A program made the translations under genes and the position numbers. 64,000 nt of DNA, from assembly GCA_017548075.1 (NCBI GenBank), contig JAFYNL010000024.1, positions 1 to 64,000 on the forward strand, written 5' to 3'. The DNA comes from Bacteroidaceae bacterium. GTDB lineage: Bacteria > Bacteroidota > Bacteroidia > Bacteroidales > Bacteroidaceae. The first letter of the stretch is position 1. The number at the start of each line of letters is the position of its first letter. This document shows positions 26,507 through 36,189 of this stretch, in pieces. The notes under the pieces were generated by a model. It saw only the letters and a program-made list of their open reading frames with translations. It searched no databases and was not told where the DNA came from.

Positions 26507-27895
26507 TTAGAGCGTTCCTTGTTTGAGTTTCTCGACGAAACTATCGATACGTTGCATTTCGCGAGGAATGTCGATTTGTTGGGGACAATGACTCACACAT
26601 TCGCGACATTCGATACAATGATTTGCCTGACGAAGTTTGGGAACACTTCTGTCGTAACCTATTAAGAAAGCTCTTCTGGCCTTTTGATAATTCTTTGCTT
26701 GCTGGCTTTCGGGCACATTTCCCTGATTGACACATTTATTATAATGTACAAAGATGGCGGGAATGTTGAGTCCATAGGGGCAAGGCATGCAGTAGTTGCA
26801 GTCGTTGCAATCAATTGTGGGATAGCTCTTGATGAGTGTTGCTGTTTCTTCTTCCAGCCATACTTGCTCTTCTTCAGTAAGAGGTTCGAGCGGAGCATAA
26901 GTTCGAAGGTTGTCCTCAAGATGCTCCATATAGGTCATACCACTCAAGACAGTAAGGACTGCAGGCTTTGAGCCGATATAACGGAACGCCCAAGAAGCGA
27001 CACTATCTTCAGGTTTGCGTTGTTTGAAATGCGCCACCACATGATCGGGTACCTTTGAGAGTCGGCCTCCAAGCAACGGTTCCATGATGACTACGGGAAT
27101 GTTTCTCTTCTCGAGTTCCTCGTAAAGATATTTGCCGGAACGTCCTTTGTCTTCGTTTTCCCAGTCGACATAGTTGGCTTGTATCTGCACGAAGTCCCAA
27201 TGATAATCTTCATGATGAGCCATCGCCCAATCGAATACGGCCACATCTCCATGGAAAGAGAAGCCGAGATTGCGTATTCTTCCTGCCTCTCTTTGCTCCA
27301 CAAGCCAGTCGAGCAACCCGTTATCGAGGTATCTTTGATGTACTGGCTCCATTCCTCCTCCACCAATGGCATGCAAAAGGAGGTAGTCGATGTAGTCAGT
27401 CTTCAAGTATTCGAGGCTTCGTTCGAACATAGCTTTGCCCTCTTCAAACTCGTATTGTGTGGGCGAGAAGTTAGAGAGTTTGGTGGCGATGAAGTAGTCT
27501 TCTCGCTTGTAACCGCTGGCCTCGAGGGCAATGCCTAAGCTCTCTTCGCTCTTTCCTCTACAATATGCTGGCGAAGTATCGAAGTAGTTTACGCCATGAT
27601 CGAGTGCAAACTTGCACAATCTATTTACCTGTTCTTGGTCGATTACCTCGCGTCCATCGTCGTCCTTAGTGTTAGGCAGACGCATCCAACCATAGCCGAG
27701 AAGACTGATTTTGTCTCCTTGCTTGGGGTTTGTGCGATAGGTCATTTTGTCGGTAGGGATGGGTCCTTCGTGATGTCCCATGTAATCCACCTCGCCATCT
27801 GCGCTTCCGCCTTGTATGCCGCAAGACGCCAAGGCCGCCGTCGCAGCAGTCGTTCCCGTGACTTTCAGGAAGTCTCTTCTATTGATATCTTTCAT
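26507..27895 (-). CDS. Aldo/keto reductase with C-terminal ferredoxin domain, Tat signal
   Basis: The 462-residue protein begins with a twin-arginine signal (NRRDFLKVTGTTAATAALAS) followed by Cys, so it is exported folded and may be lipidated. Residues about 50-340 are an aldo/keto reductase barrel (LGYGWMRLP, NYFDTSPAY with the catalytic Tyr, YIDYLLLHAIGG). The C-terminus adds iron-sulfur ligands CNDCNYCMPCPYG near residue 362 and CIECRECVSHCPQQIDIP near 430, i.e. two cluster sites. Such proteins are probable electron-transferring oxidoreductases; the substrate is unknown. Its gene is 11 bases downstream of the fused iron-sulfur membrane protein, a plausible electron partner. Confidence 0.93.
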   Translation of the reverse strand: MKDINRRDFLKVTGTTAATAALASCGIQGGSADGEVDYMGHHEGPIPTDKMTYRTNPKQGDKISLLGYGWMRLPNTKDDDGREVIDQEQVNRLCKFALDHGVNYFDTSPAYCRGKSEESLGIALEASGYKREDYFIATKLSNFSPTQYEFEEGKAMFERSLEYLKTDYIDYLLLHAIGGGGMEPVHQRYLDNGLLDWLVEQREAGRIRNLGFSFHGDVAVFDWAMAHHEDYHWDFVQIQANYVDWENEDKGRSGKYLYEELEKRNIPVVIMEPLLGGRLSKVPDHVVAHFKQRKPEDSVASWAFRYIGSKPAVLTVLSGMTYMEHLEDNLRTYAPLEPLTEEEQVWLEEETATLIKSYPTIDCNDCNYCMPCPYGLNIPAIFVHYNKCVNQGNVPESQQAKNYQKARRAFLIGYDRSVPKLRQANHCIECRECVSHCPQQIDIPREMQRIDSFVEKLKQGTL

Positions 27896-27906
27896 AGCGT
27901 TGTCTT

Positions 27907-29433
27907 TTATATCTCTTTATGTACCTCATGACCTTCAACGTGGATGGCACTTATGGGGTTCGACGGACACAGGTTTTCGCAGGCTCCGCAACCGATACAC
28001 TTCTCTTCGTTGACCACAGGAATGAGCAAAACTTTCTCTCTTGGTATTTCTTGATCGTCAGCATCCCTCCAACGCCAGCCATCTTGATGTACTCCTGCTT
28101 GCAGAGGAACCATTTGTATGGCTCCGGCTGGGCATTTGCGAGCACAAAGTCCGCAAGGTTTCTCGTCCTTTACAGGGATGCAAAGTTCGCGAGTCCAAAC
28201 GGCGTGACCAACCTGAATGGCAGTTCTTTCTTCTACCGAAATAGGCTGAATGGCCGAAGTGGGGCAGACTTGAGAGCAACGATTACATTCTGGACGACAA
28301 TATCCTCGCTCGAAACTTACCTCTGGTTGCATGAAGCGATCGAGGCTACTGCTTGGTCGAAGCACATCGTTAGGACAGGCATCTATGCAAAGCTGGCAGG
28401 CAGTACAATGCGTTCGAAGGTTTCTGATAGAGAGTGAACCTGGAGGTGTGATAAGTTTTTCGCGCTTTGGTTTCTTCTTTTTGATAAGGTCTGCGAGTCC
28501 GCCATCAGTAGTCTTGGGCTCGACCTTGCTTTGAGCCTTTGCCAAAGCTGTGCCTGCAAGAAGCGCCACTCCAGTCATAACGGCTCTTCTACCTTCGTCA
28601 ACCTTTGCGGAAGAGCCTTTTGGAGTGAGGCTTGTGAAGTGCAAAGCGTCGTGAGCACATTGCAGTCCGCAGTTTCCGCAAACTACGCAACGAGAGTAAT
28701 CGATTGTGTGTGTGTCGAGATTTATGCAGGCTGATTTGCAGTTTCGCTCACATTTACGACAGTTCTTGCACTTTTCCGTATCGATAGTCATCTTGAGAAG
28801 AGAGTGCCGACTGATGAGTCCGAGAAGCGTTCCGACTGGACAAATCGTATTACACCAAGTTCGTCCTCCCTTCCAAGCAAGTACTGCGATAATGCCCCAA
28901 GTCAGCAAAGCAACAACGAGAGCCGAGATGCTCTTCACCCAGACATCAACCTCGTAGAACGCATAACTGCCGAAGTGTTCCGCAATTGCCGCGAGTCCGT
29001 TGTTGGCGAGCTTGTAGATGGGAGCAAAGATGGTTGAGACTATTCGTCCGTAAGTGCTGTAAGGGAAGATGAGTCCGCCTATCCAAGCGACTCCCAAAGC
29101 CAGAGATGCGCAAGCAATCACCAAGACTGTATAGCGAAGAATGGTGCGTTCAGGAGAATAGTTGTACTTGTTTTTCTTCTTTCGGAACCAAGCGATAACG
29201 TCTTGCATCACACCTAAAGGACAGATGATGGAGCAGTAGATTCGGCCCATCAGCAAGGTGAGTGCGACGACAAAGAGCAGGGCTCCGACGTTCAAAGCCA
29301 GCAAAGCCGGAATGAACTGGATTTTGGCCATCCAGCCGAGATAAGCGTGAGCCGTTCCCGTAAAGTCCACCAAGAGCCAAGTAATCAGCACCCAGAAGAT
29401 GATGGCGAGTGTCAAACGAATGTTGTGAAGCAT
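27907..29433 (-). CDS. Fused NapH/NapG-like iron-sulfur membrane protein
   Basis: The 508-residue protein has a NapH/NosR-like membrane half (about residues 1-215) with four or so transmembrane segments and two cytoplasmic Cys motifs, GRIYCSIICPLG and WCNTICPVG. A pair of 4Fe-4S sites follows (CKNCRKCERNCKSACIN, CVVCGNCGLQCAHDA). After a Tat-like segment (EGRRAVMTGVALLAG) comes a NapG/MauM-like half with four more sites (CTACQLCIDACPNDV, CRPECNRCSQVCPTSA, CGLCARKCPAGA, CIGCGACENLCP). NapH and NapG are normally separate quinol-to-periplasm electron carriers; here they are one chain. No nitrate reductase is near, so electrons probably go to the coupled aldo/keto reductase. This is inferred. Confidence 0.9.
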   Translation of the reverse strand: MLHNIRLTLAIIFWVLITWLLVDFTGTAHAYLGWMAKIQFIPALLALNVGALLFVVALTLLMGRIYCSIICPLGVMQDVIAWFRKKKNKYNYSPERTILRYTVLVIACASLALGVAWIGGLIFPYSTYGRIVSTIFAPIYKLANNGLAAIAEHFGSYAFYEVDVWVKSISALVVALLTWGIIAVLAWKGGRTWCNTICPVGTLLGLISRHSLLKMTIDTEKCKNCRKCERNCKSACINLDTHTIDYSRCVVCGNCGLQCAHDALHFTSLTPKGSSAKVDEGRRAVMTGVALLAGTALAKAQSKVEPKTTDGGLADLIKKKKPKREKLITPPGSLSIRNLRTHCTACQLCIDACPNDVLRPSSSLDRFMQPEVSFERGYCRPECNRCSQVCPTSAIQPISVEERTAIQVGHAVWTRELCIPVKDEKPCGLCARKCPAGAIQMVPLQAGVHQDGWRWRDADDQEIPREKVLLIPVVNEEKCIGCGACENLCPSNPISAIHVEGHEVHKEI

Positions 29434-29468
29434 ACTTAAAAATGATTATTTCATGCAATCTTTGGGGA

Positions 29469-29476
29469 CAAAGGTA
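29469..29476 (-). promoter_or_regulatory. Promoter minus-7 box of the iron-sulfur operon
   Basis: The minus strand reads TACCTTTG, 36 bases upstream of the ATG at 29433. Confidence 0.65.
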
Positions 29477-29575
29477 ATAAAAAGAAATGAGAAAACTTGC
29501 AAGTTTGGGCAGAAAAGTTGCAAAAAAAGTAGCAAAACACTAAGTCCGTCAAATAAAGAGGTTAGTAGAGGTTCT

Positions 29576-29690
29576 CAACGAGGCTAGTGTCGTTGCCAAA
29601 CATAACACGTTAAGTTCGCCAACTTAACACGTTAACTTTGCCAACGTAACACGTTACGTTTGGATTTTAACTGTGTTACGTTTTCTATCG
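29576..29690. repeat. Intergenic 22-bp-period palindromic repeat, copy E
   Basis: The TAAC core recurs at 29603, 29625, 29647 and 29668. A small hairpin CAACGA/TCGTTG (29576-29595) marks the left end. This copy lies between two divergent genes, where no transcript should end, which argues against a pure terminator role for the family. Confidence 0.85.
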
Positions 29691-29798
29691 ACCTTGCAGG
29701 TCTCTGCAAACTACCCGTTTCGCGCACATATAAATATATAATGTGCAGATTTAAGAAAAAATCCTGCTCCGCCCAATACAACTTAAGCTTTTTTTTCG

Positions 29799-29806
29799 TA
29801 TATTTG
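29799..29806 (+). promoter_or_regulatory. Promoter minus-7 box of guaB operon
   Basis: TATATTTG on the plus strand, 28 bases upstream of the guaB ATG, preceded by a T-rich tract. Confidence 0.7.
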
Positions 29807-29827
29807 CACGCAAAAAATTTATTATAA

Positions 29828-31312
<1,485 letters not shown>

Positions 31313-31337
31313 AGAAAGAAAAGGAAAAAGAAAAGAT

Positions 31338-32762
31338 ATGAAAAAGATATTTTTAAGCTTTGCTTTGGCAGTAATCGCTCTAACGGCTGCCGCTCAAGAC
31401 GATCCTATCGTAATGCGCATCAATGGTGTGCCTGTTACTCGTAGCGAGTTCGAATACAATTACAACAAGAACAACTCGGAAGGCGTTATTGATAAGAAGA
31501 ACATTGAGGAGTACGCAGAACTTTTTGTGAACTACAAACTCAAGGTTCAGGCCGCTCTCGACGACAAATTGGATACGCTTTCAAGCTATCAGAAGGAGTT
31601 CCGCCAGTATCGTGATCAGCAGATTCGCCCTCTTCTTGTTCCAGAAGGAGCTAAGGAAAAGGAGTGCAGAAACTACTATGATGGGATGCTCGAACGTCTC
31701 GAAGGCAAGTCACTTCTGCAGCCAGCTCACATCTTAATCCAGCTGCCTCAGAATGCTTCGGAAGAGGATCGCGTCGCAGCTAAAGCAAGAATAGACTCCG
31801 TTTATCAGGCTTTGAAGGACGGAGCAGACTTTGCCGAACTCGCAACAAAAGTGTCGCAAGACCCAGGTTCTGCTTCTCGTGGAGGCATGCTTCCTTGGAT
31901 TGGTCCCAATCAATTGGTGAAAGAGTTCGAGGATGTGGCTTATTCGTTGGAAGTGAACGAGTTGAGCGAGCCTTTCCTCATGCCGTTTGGTTACGATATT
32001 ATCAAGCTTATGGGCAAGAAAGACCTTGAGTCTTACGAGGAACTTCACGACATGATAATGAAATATCTTGAAGGTCAAGGCATCGAAAACCATCTTGCTC
32101 AGCAGGTTCTTGACTCAATTGCCGGCCAAAGTGAAAACCAGAAGAGCATAGAAGAAATACTTGATGAGAAGACAGAAGAGTTTTGTGCAAAGGACAATGA
32201 ACTGAAGTATTTGGTTCAAGAATATCATGATGGACTCCTTCTCTTCGAGGAATGTAACACAAAAGTCTGGGAACCTGCAGCTAAAGACACTCTGGCTTTG
32301 AAGTCTTATTTCAAGAAAAACAAGAAGAACTATGCTTGGGAAGATCCTCACTTCAGCGGTATGGTGTACTATTGCAAGCAGGCTTCCGACGTCAAGAAGG
32401 TAAAGAAGGCTGTAAAGAAACTGCCTCAAGATAAATGGATGAGCACTATTCGCGAGACTTTCAACAAGGATAGTATCATGGTTAGGGTAGAGCGTCGCGT
32501 CTTCAAGAAAGGCGATAATGTGAATATTGACCGCCTGGCATTCAAAGATAAGAGTGCTGAGTTGAAGCCCGTAAAAGGCTATCCTAACATAGATGTCTTT
32601 GGAAAAGTACTCAAGAAAGGTCCTGCTGAATGGACTGACGTTAGCAATCAAGTGGTAAGCGACTACCAGCGTCTTAAGGAAGATGAGTTCGTGGCCGAAC
32701 TTCGCAAACGCTATTCCGTTGAGATCGACAAGGAAGTTCTCAAGACGGTAAACAATCATTAG
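31338..32762 (+). CDS. Periplasmic parvulin-type peptidyl-prolyl isomerase
   Basis: From the ATG at 31338 the protein has 474 residues with a signal peptide (MKKIFLSFALAVIALTAAAQ). The frame is open upstream into guaB, but only this start gives an export signal. A SurA-like N-terminal helical region (GVPVTRSEFEYNYNKN) is followed by one parvulin domain at about residues 130-235 (PAHILIQLP, then LPWIGPNQLVKEFEDVAYSL, GYDIIKL). The C-terminal half is helical and charged. It isomerises Xaa-Pro bonds and probably chaperones outer-membrane proteins, together with the SurA-like protein encoded next. Confidence 0.92.
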   Translation: MKKIFLSFALAVIALTAAAQDDPIVMRINGVPVTRSEFEYNYNKNNSEGVIDKKNIEEYAELFVNYKLKVQAALDDKLDTLSSYQKEFRQYRDQQIRPLLVPEGAKEKECRNYYDGMLERLEGKSLLQPAHILIQLPQNASEEDRVAAKARIDSVYQALKDGADFAELATKVSQDPGSASRGGMLPWIGPNQLVKEFEDVAYSLEVNELSEPFLMPFGYDIIKLMGKKDLESYEELHDMIMKYLEGQGIENHLAQQVLDSIAGQSENQKSIEEILDEKTEEFCAKDNELKYLVQEYHDGLLLFEECNTKVWEPAAKDTLALKSYFKKNKKNYAWEDPHFSGMVYYCKQASDVKKVKKAVKKLPQDKWMSTIRETFNKDSIMVRVERRVFKKGDNVNIDRLAFKDKSAELKPVKGYPNIDVFGKVLKKGPAEWTDVSNQVVSDYQRLKEDEFVAELRKRYSVEIDKEVLKTVNNH

Positions 32763-32767
32763 TACGC

Positions 32768-34132
32768 ATGAACGTAAGGAAACGATATACGCTCTGTCTT
32801 ATCGCAGTACTCAACTGCTTGTTCTCTTTGGCACAGAAGAATGTCATAGACGAAGTAGTGTGGGTCGTTGGCGATGAAGCCATACTGCGTTCCGACGTAG
32901 AAAAGCGCCGTTTGGAATTCGGATCGCAGATAAAAGGCAATCCATACTGCGTTATTCCTGAACAACTTGCCATACAAAAGCTCTTCCTTCATCAGGCTGT
33001 CATTGATAGTATAGATGTTAGCGATGCTGACATTAACCAGTATGTCGAGAATGACCTTAATGATAAGATCATGGCAGCAGGCTCGAAAGAGAAACTCGAA
33101 GAATACATGAAACTGCCTATGGTGCAGATACGTGAAGAACTTTTCGATATGTACAAGAACGAACTTACCGCAATGCGTATGCGCGAACAACTGACATCTG
33201 ATGTCAAAGTCACGCCTGCCGAAGTTCGTCGCTACTTTAAGGATATGCCCGAAGACAGTTTGCCGCTAATCCCTACGCAAGTAGAAGTCCAGATACTTGT
33301 ACTGGAGCCACGCATACCACAGGCAGAGATAGATCGTATCAAAGGCATGTTGCGCGACTATGCGGAACGAGTCAACAATGGCACCACATCCTTTTCTTCT
33401 TTAGCGCGTCTCTATAGTGAAGACCCGGGTTCTGCTCGTCAGGGTGGCGAATTACCTTATATGGGTAAGACCGAACTCGACCCTGCCTTTGCTAATGTAG
33501 CATTTAGTCTGACAGATACCAAGAAGGTAAGTAAGGTCGTGCAAAGCGAGTTTGGCTATCACATCATTCAACTCATCGACAAGCGCGGTGACAAGATGAA
33601 GTGCCGACACATCTTGAAACGTCCTGAAGTGGCACAAGCAGACATAGATAGTGCTCTGGTTGTTCTTGATTCCATAACTGCAGATATAGTTGCAGGTAAG
33701 ATATCGTTTGAGGACGCTGTTCGCTATGCTTCCGACGACAAGGACACGCGTAACAATCGCGGCATCCTTTCCAACAAAAACATGGAAACGAACGAAACAT
33801 CCACACGTTTCGAGATGAGCGAACTCTCTGCCCTGTCTTCAGAACTTGCTCGAACAGTCGACGCACTCGAAGAAGGCGAGATCTCTAAACCCTTTACTAT
33901 GATAAATTCAAAGGGCAAAACGGTTTGTGCTATTGCACGCCTCAAGAATCGTACTCTCACACATCGTGCCAGCATTACCGAAGACTTTCAAGTGATGAAG
34001 GATATTGTCAGGAACAAGAAGGGAGAGGAAGTCATCCGAAACTGGATAAAAGAGAAGCAAAAGAGTACTTATATCCGCATCAATCCGGATTGGAGAGACT
34101 GTGATTTTCAATATGAAGGCTGGATAAAGTGA
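32768..34132 (+). CDS. surA: SurA-like peptidyl-prolyl isomerase/chaperone
   Basis: The 454-residue protein has a signal peptide (MNVRKRYTLCLIAVLNCLFS) and a SurA N-terminal domain (VIDEVVWVVGDEAILRSDVE, about residues 24-150). Two parvulin domains follow: about 172-275 (EVQILVLEPRIP, GGELPYMGKTELDPAFANVA) and about 283-390 (KCRHILKRPE, NNRGILSNKN). SurA guards unfolded outer-membrane proteins crossing the periplasm. It is 5 bases downstream of the first parvulin gene, and its stop overlaps the GTG start of the OstA-like gene, so all three envelope proteins are made together. Confidence 0.93.
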   Translation: MNVRKRYTLCLIAVLNCLFSLAQKNVIDEVVWVVGDEAILRSDVEKRRLEFGSQIKGNPYCVIPEQLAIQKLFLHQAVIDSIDVSDADINQYVENDLNDKIMAAGSKEKLEEYMKLPMVQIREELFDMYKNELTAMRMREQLTSDVKVTPAEVRRYFKDMPEDSLPLIPTQVEVQILVLEPRIPQAEIDRIKGMLRDYAERVNNGTTSFSSLARLYSEDPGSARQGGELPYMGKTELDPAFANVAFSLTDTKKVSKVVQSEFGYHIIQLIDKRGDKMKCRHILKRPEVAQADIDSALVVLDSITADIVAGKISFEDAVRYASDDKDTRNNRGILSNKNMETNETSTRFEMSELSALSSELARTVDALEEGEISKPFTMINSKGKTVCAIARLKNRTLTHRASITEDFQVMKDIVRNKKGEEVIRNWIKEKQKSTYIRINPDWRDCDFQYEGWIK

Positions 34133-35874
34133 AGAATCAGAGATTATACATTCTATGCGCATTTCTGTTCTTCTGCCTTTGTATGCTTATGGCTGTGACA
34201 CCAGATCGCAAGGCTGCTGGCAACAGAAGACGAACACCTTCTGACAACAAGGTGCACTTGTTGCATGCCGATCGCCTTTACTTCGATGAGCGATTACATC
34301 GTACGGCCCAAATCTTAGTAGGTGGTGTTAGGTTCAGTCACGAAGGAGTGTTGATGTACTGCGATAGTGCTTTATATTACGAAGCAACTAATTCGTTCGA
34401 TGCCTTCGGTAATGTTCGTATGAATCAAGGCGATACACTCCTGCTTAATAGTGAGGTGCTCTATTATAACGGCCTTGATCGATTGGCAAGAGCACGTTAC
34501 AGCGTTGTGCTCAAACACGGCACTATGACAATCTATACAGATAGTCTTGACTATGATCGCCTTTATGATTTGGGTTATTTCTTTGAGGGAGGAAGAGTTC
34601 GTGACCATAATAACGAACTGACAAGCGACTGGGGAGAATATAGTCCTGCAACGCATCAGGCTGTCTTCAACTATAATGTTCGTCTTGTAAACCCAGCTCC
34701 GCCTGCTAAACCAGAGACGGTTCTTATTTCCGACACACTTCATTATAATACTCAAACAGCTATCGCTCATATTGTAGGACCGTCGAATATAGAGAACGGC
34801 GAGAACCATATTTATAGCGAACTGGGTTATTATGACACTCAAGCCAAGCACACTCATTTGCTGGATCGCAGCATTATGACCAATAATGGAAAGCGTCTGG
34901 TGGGTGATAGTGTTGTTTGGAATGATGATGTTGCTACTGCAGAAGCATTCGGAAACGTAGTCTATACAGATGTTGTAGGCAAGAATATGTTTACAGGCGG
35001 CTATTGTTATTATGAAGACATAACAGGATATGTTATGGCGACAGATAGTGCCGTGGCTATTGATTACAGTCAACAAGACACAATGTATGCTCATGCAGAT
35101 ACTTTTAAGGTCTTCACTTATAACATAGACACAGACTCTACCTATCGCATTGTACATGCTTATTACCATTTGCGTGCTTTTCGTCGAGACGTTCAGGCTG
35201 TATGTGATTCGATGGTTTATGATTCTCGCGACAGTATTCTCTTTATGTATCGTGACCCGATACTTTGGCAGGAGGGGCAACAACAATTGGGCGAGGAAAT
35301 TAGAATCTTCTTCAATAATAGAAATATTGATAGCGTACAAGTCTTGCGACAGGCACTTTCTGTAGAGAAGATAGACGATGTTCACTACAATCAAGTGGCA
35401 GGACATGAGATGCATTCCTACTTTAAAGATGGTGATTTGTATCTTTCTACTTCCGAGGGTAACGTTTTCGTCAATTATTATCCTTTTGACGAAGACAGTA
35501 TTATGGTAGAGTTGAATCACACAGAAACCTCTCTGCTCAAGATGTTTGTAAAGGATAAGAAGGTGGATCATATATGGATGCCAGCTGCTACAGGCATTAT
35601 GTATCCAATACCGCTTATACCTCCGGATGCACTCTATCTGCAGAACTTTGCATGGTTTGACTATATTCGTCCACGTGACAAATACGACATCTTTGAATGG
35701 CGTCCCAAAGAAGCGGGAACGGAACTCAAGGAGAGTGTGCGACATTCTGCACCCAAGCAGAAGCTAGATGATATCCGCAGACAAAAGGGTATAGAGATAA
35801 AGAAACAGGAATCTACAGAGCCTTTGAATGAAGTCCCTGAGAATTCGGATGACTCAGAAAAGGTAAATGAATAA
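34129..35874 (+). CDS. OstA-like periplasmic/outer-membrane biogenesis protein
   Basis: The 581-residue protein starts with GTG at 34129, overlapping the surA stop (GTGA). An N-terminal hydrophobic segment (YILCAFLFFCLCMLMA) exports it. The OstA/LptA beta-jellyroll repeats begin at about residue 38 (LLHADRLYFDERLHRTAQIL) and continue as repeating short strands (DAFGNVRMNQGDTLLLNSEV, AEAFGNVVYTDVVGKN). The Glu/Lys-rich C-terminus is likely disordered. In Bacteroidetes these proteins are thought to serve lipopolysaccharide transport to the outer membrane as LptA or LptD-like parts; its exact role here is inferred from the family and neighbourhood. Confidence 0.88.
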   Translation: MKNQRLYILCAFLFFCLCMLMAVTPDRKAAGNRRRTPSDNKVHLLHADRLYFDERLHRTAQILVGGVRFSHEGVLMYCDSALYYEATNSFDAFGNVRMNQGDTLLLNSEVLYYNGLDRLARARYSVVLKHGTMTIYTDSLDYDRLYDLGYFFEGGRVRDHNNELTSDWGEYSPATHQAVFNYNVRLVNPAPPAKPETVLISDTLHYNTQTAIAHIVGPSNIENGENHIYSELGYYDTQAKHTHLLDRSIMTNNGKRLVGDSVVWNDDVATAEAFGNVVYTDVVGKNMFTGGYCYYEDITGYVMATDSAVAIDYSQQDTMYAHADTFKVFTYNIDTDSTYRIVHAYYHLRAFRRDVQAVCDSMVYDSRDSILFMYRDPILWQEGQQQLGEEIRIFFNNRNIDSVQVLRQALSVEKIDDVHYNQVAGHEMHSYFKDGDLYLSTSEGNVFVNYYPFDEDSIMVELNHTETSLLKMFVKDKKVDHIWMPAATGIMYPIPLIPPDALYLQNFAWFDYIRPRDKYDIFEWRPKEAGTELKESVRHSAPKQKLDDIRRQKGIEIKKQESTEPLNEVPENSDDSEKVNE

Positions 35875-35888
35875 ATAAGAAAAGAGGG

Positions 35889-36182
35889 ATGGGCATGTTC
35901 AGCACGAGGAAGCCACGCCGCTTCCGTAGAGTTAGCATCTATACAGATGAGTCTCACGACCGTCTTCAAAAGTTAATAGATGAAGTAAAGCGAGAGCAGG
36001 GCGAAGCATCTGAACAAGAAGAGCGCTACGATCCTGATAAGTTTCGTGGTACATTCATCAACTATACGCCTCGTGCACAAAGACATAAAGAAAGTGGCAC
36101 AAAGTTAGGTTGGCCCATAATCATTGCGCTTATTTTTGCTTTGATAGTCCTTTGGCGCTTCTTACTCACAGGAATAAGATAA
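35889..36182 (+). CDS. Small single-pass membrane protein
   Basis: The 97-residue protein has a basic start (FSTRKPRRFRRVSIYTDE), a charged central part (LIDEVKREQGEASEQEERYD) and one C-terminal membrane segment (WPIIIALIFALIVLWRFLL). It thus appears to be a tail-anchored type protein with most of its mass in the cytoplasm. It lies 14 bases after the OstA-like gene and 7 bases before mutL, a position where such small proteins recur in Bacteroidetes. The function is unknown. Confidence 0.8.
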   Translation: MGMFSTRKPRRFRRVSIYTDESHDRLQKLIDEVKREQGEASEQEERYDPDKFRGTFINYTPRAQRHKESGTKLGWPIIIALIFALIVLWRFLLTGIR

Positions 36183-36189
36183 ACGAGAA

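Noticed and set aside
34372..35745. A 457-codon minus-strand frame opposite the OstA-like gene
   Set aside because: The plus-strand gene has an export signal, coupling to surA and OstA repeats; the antisense product has no recognisable feature.
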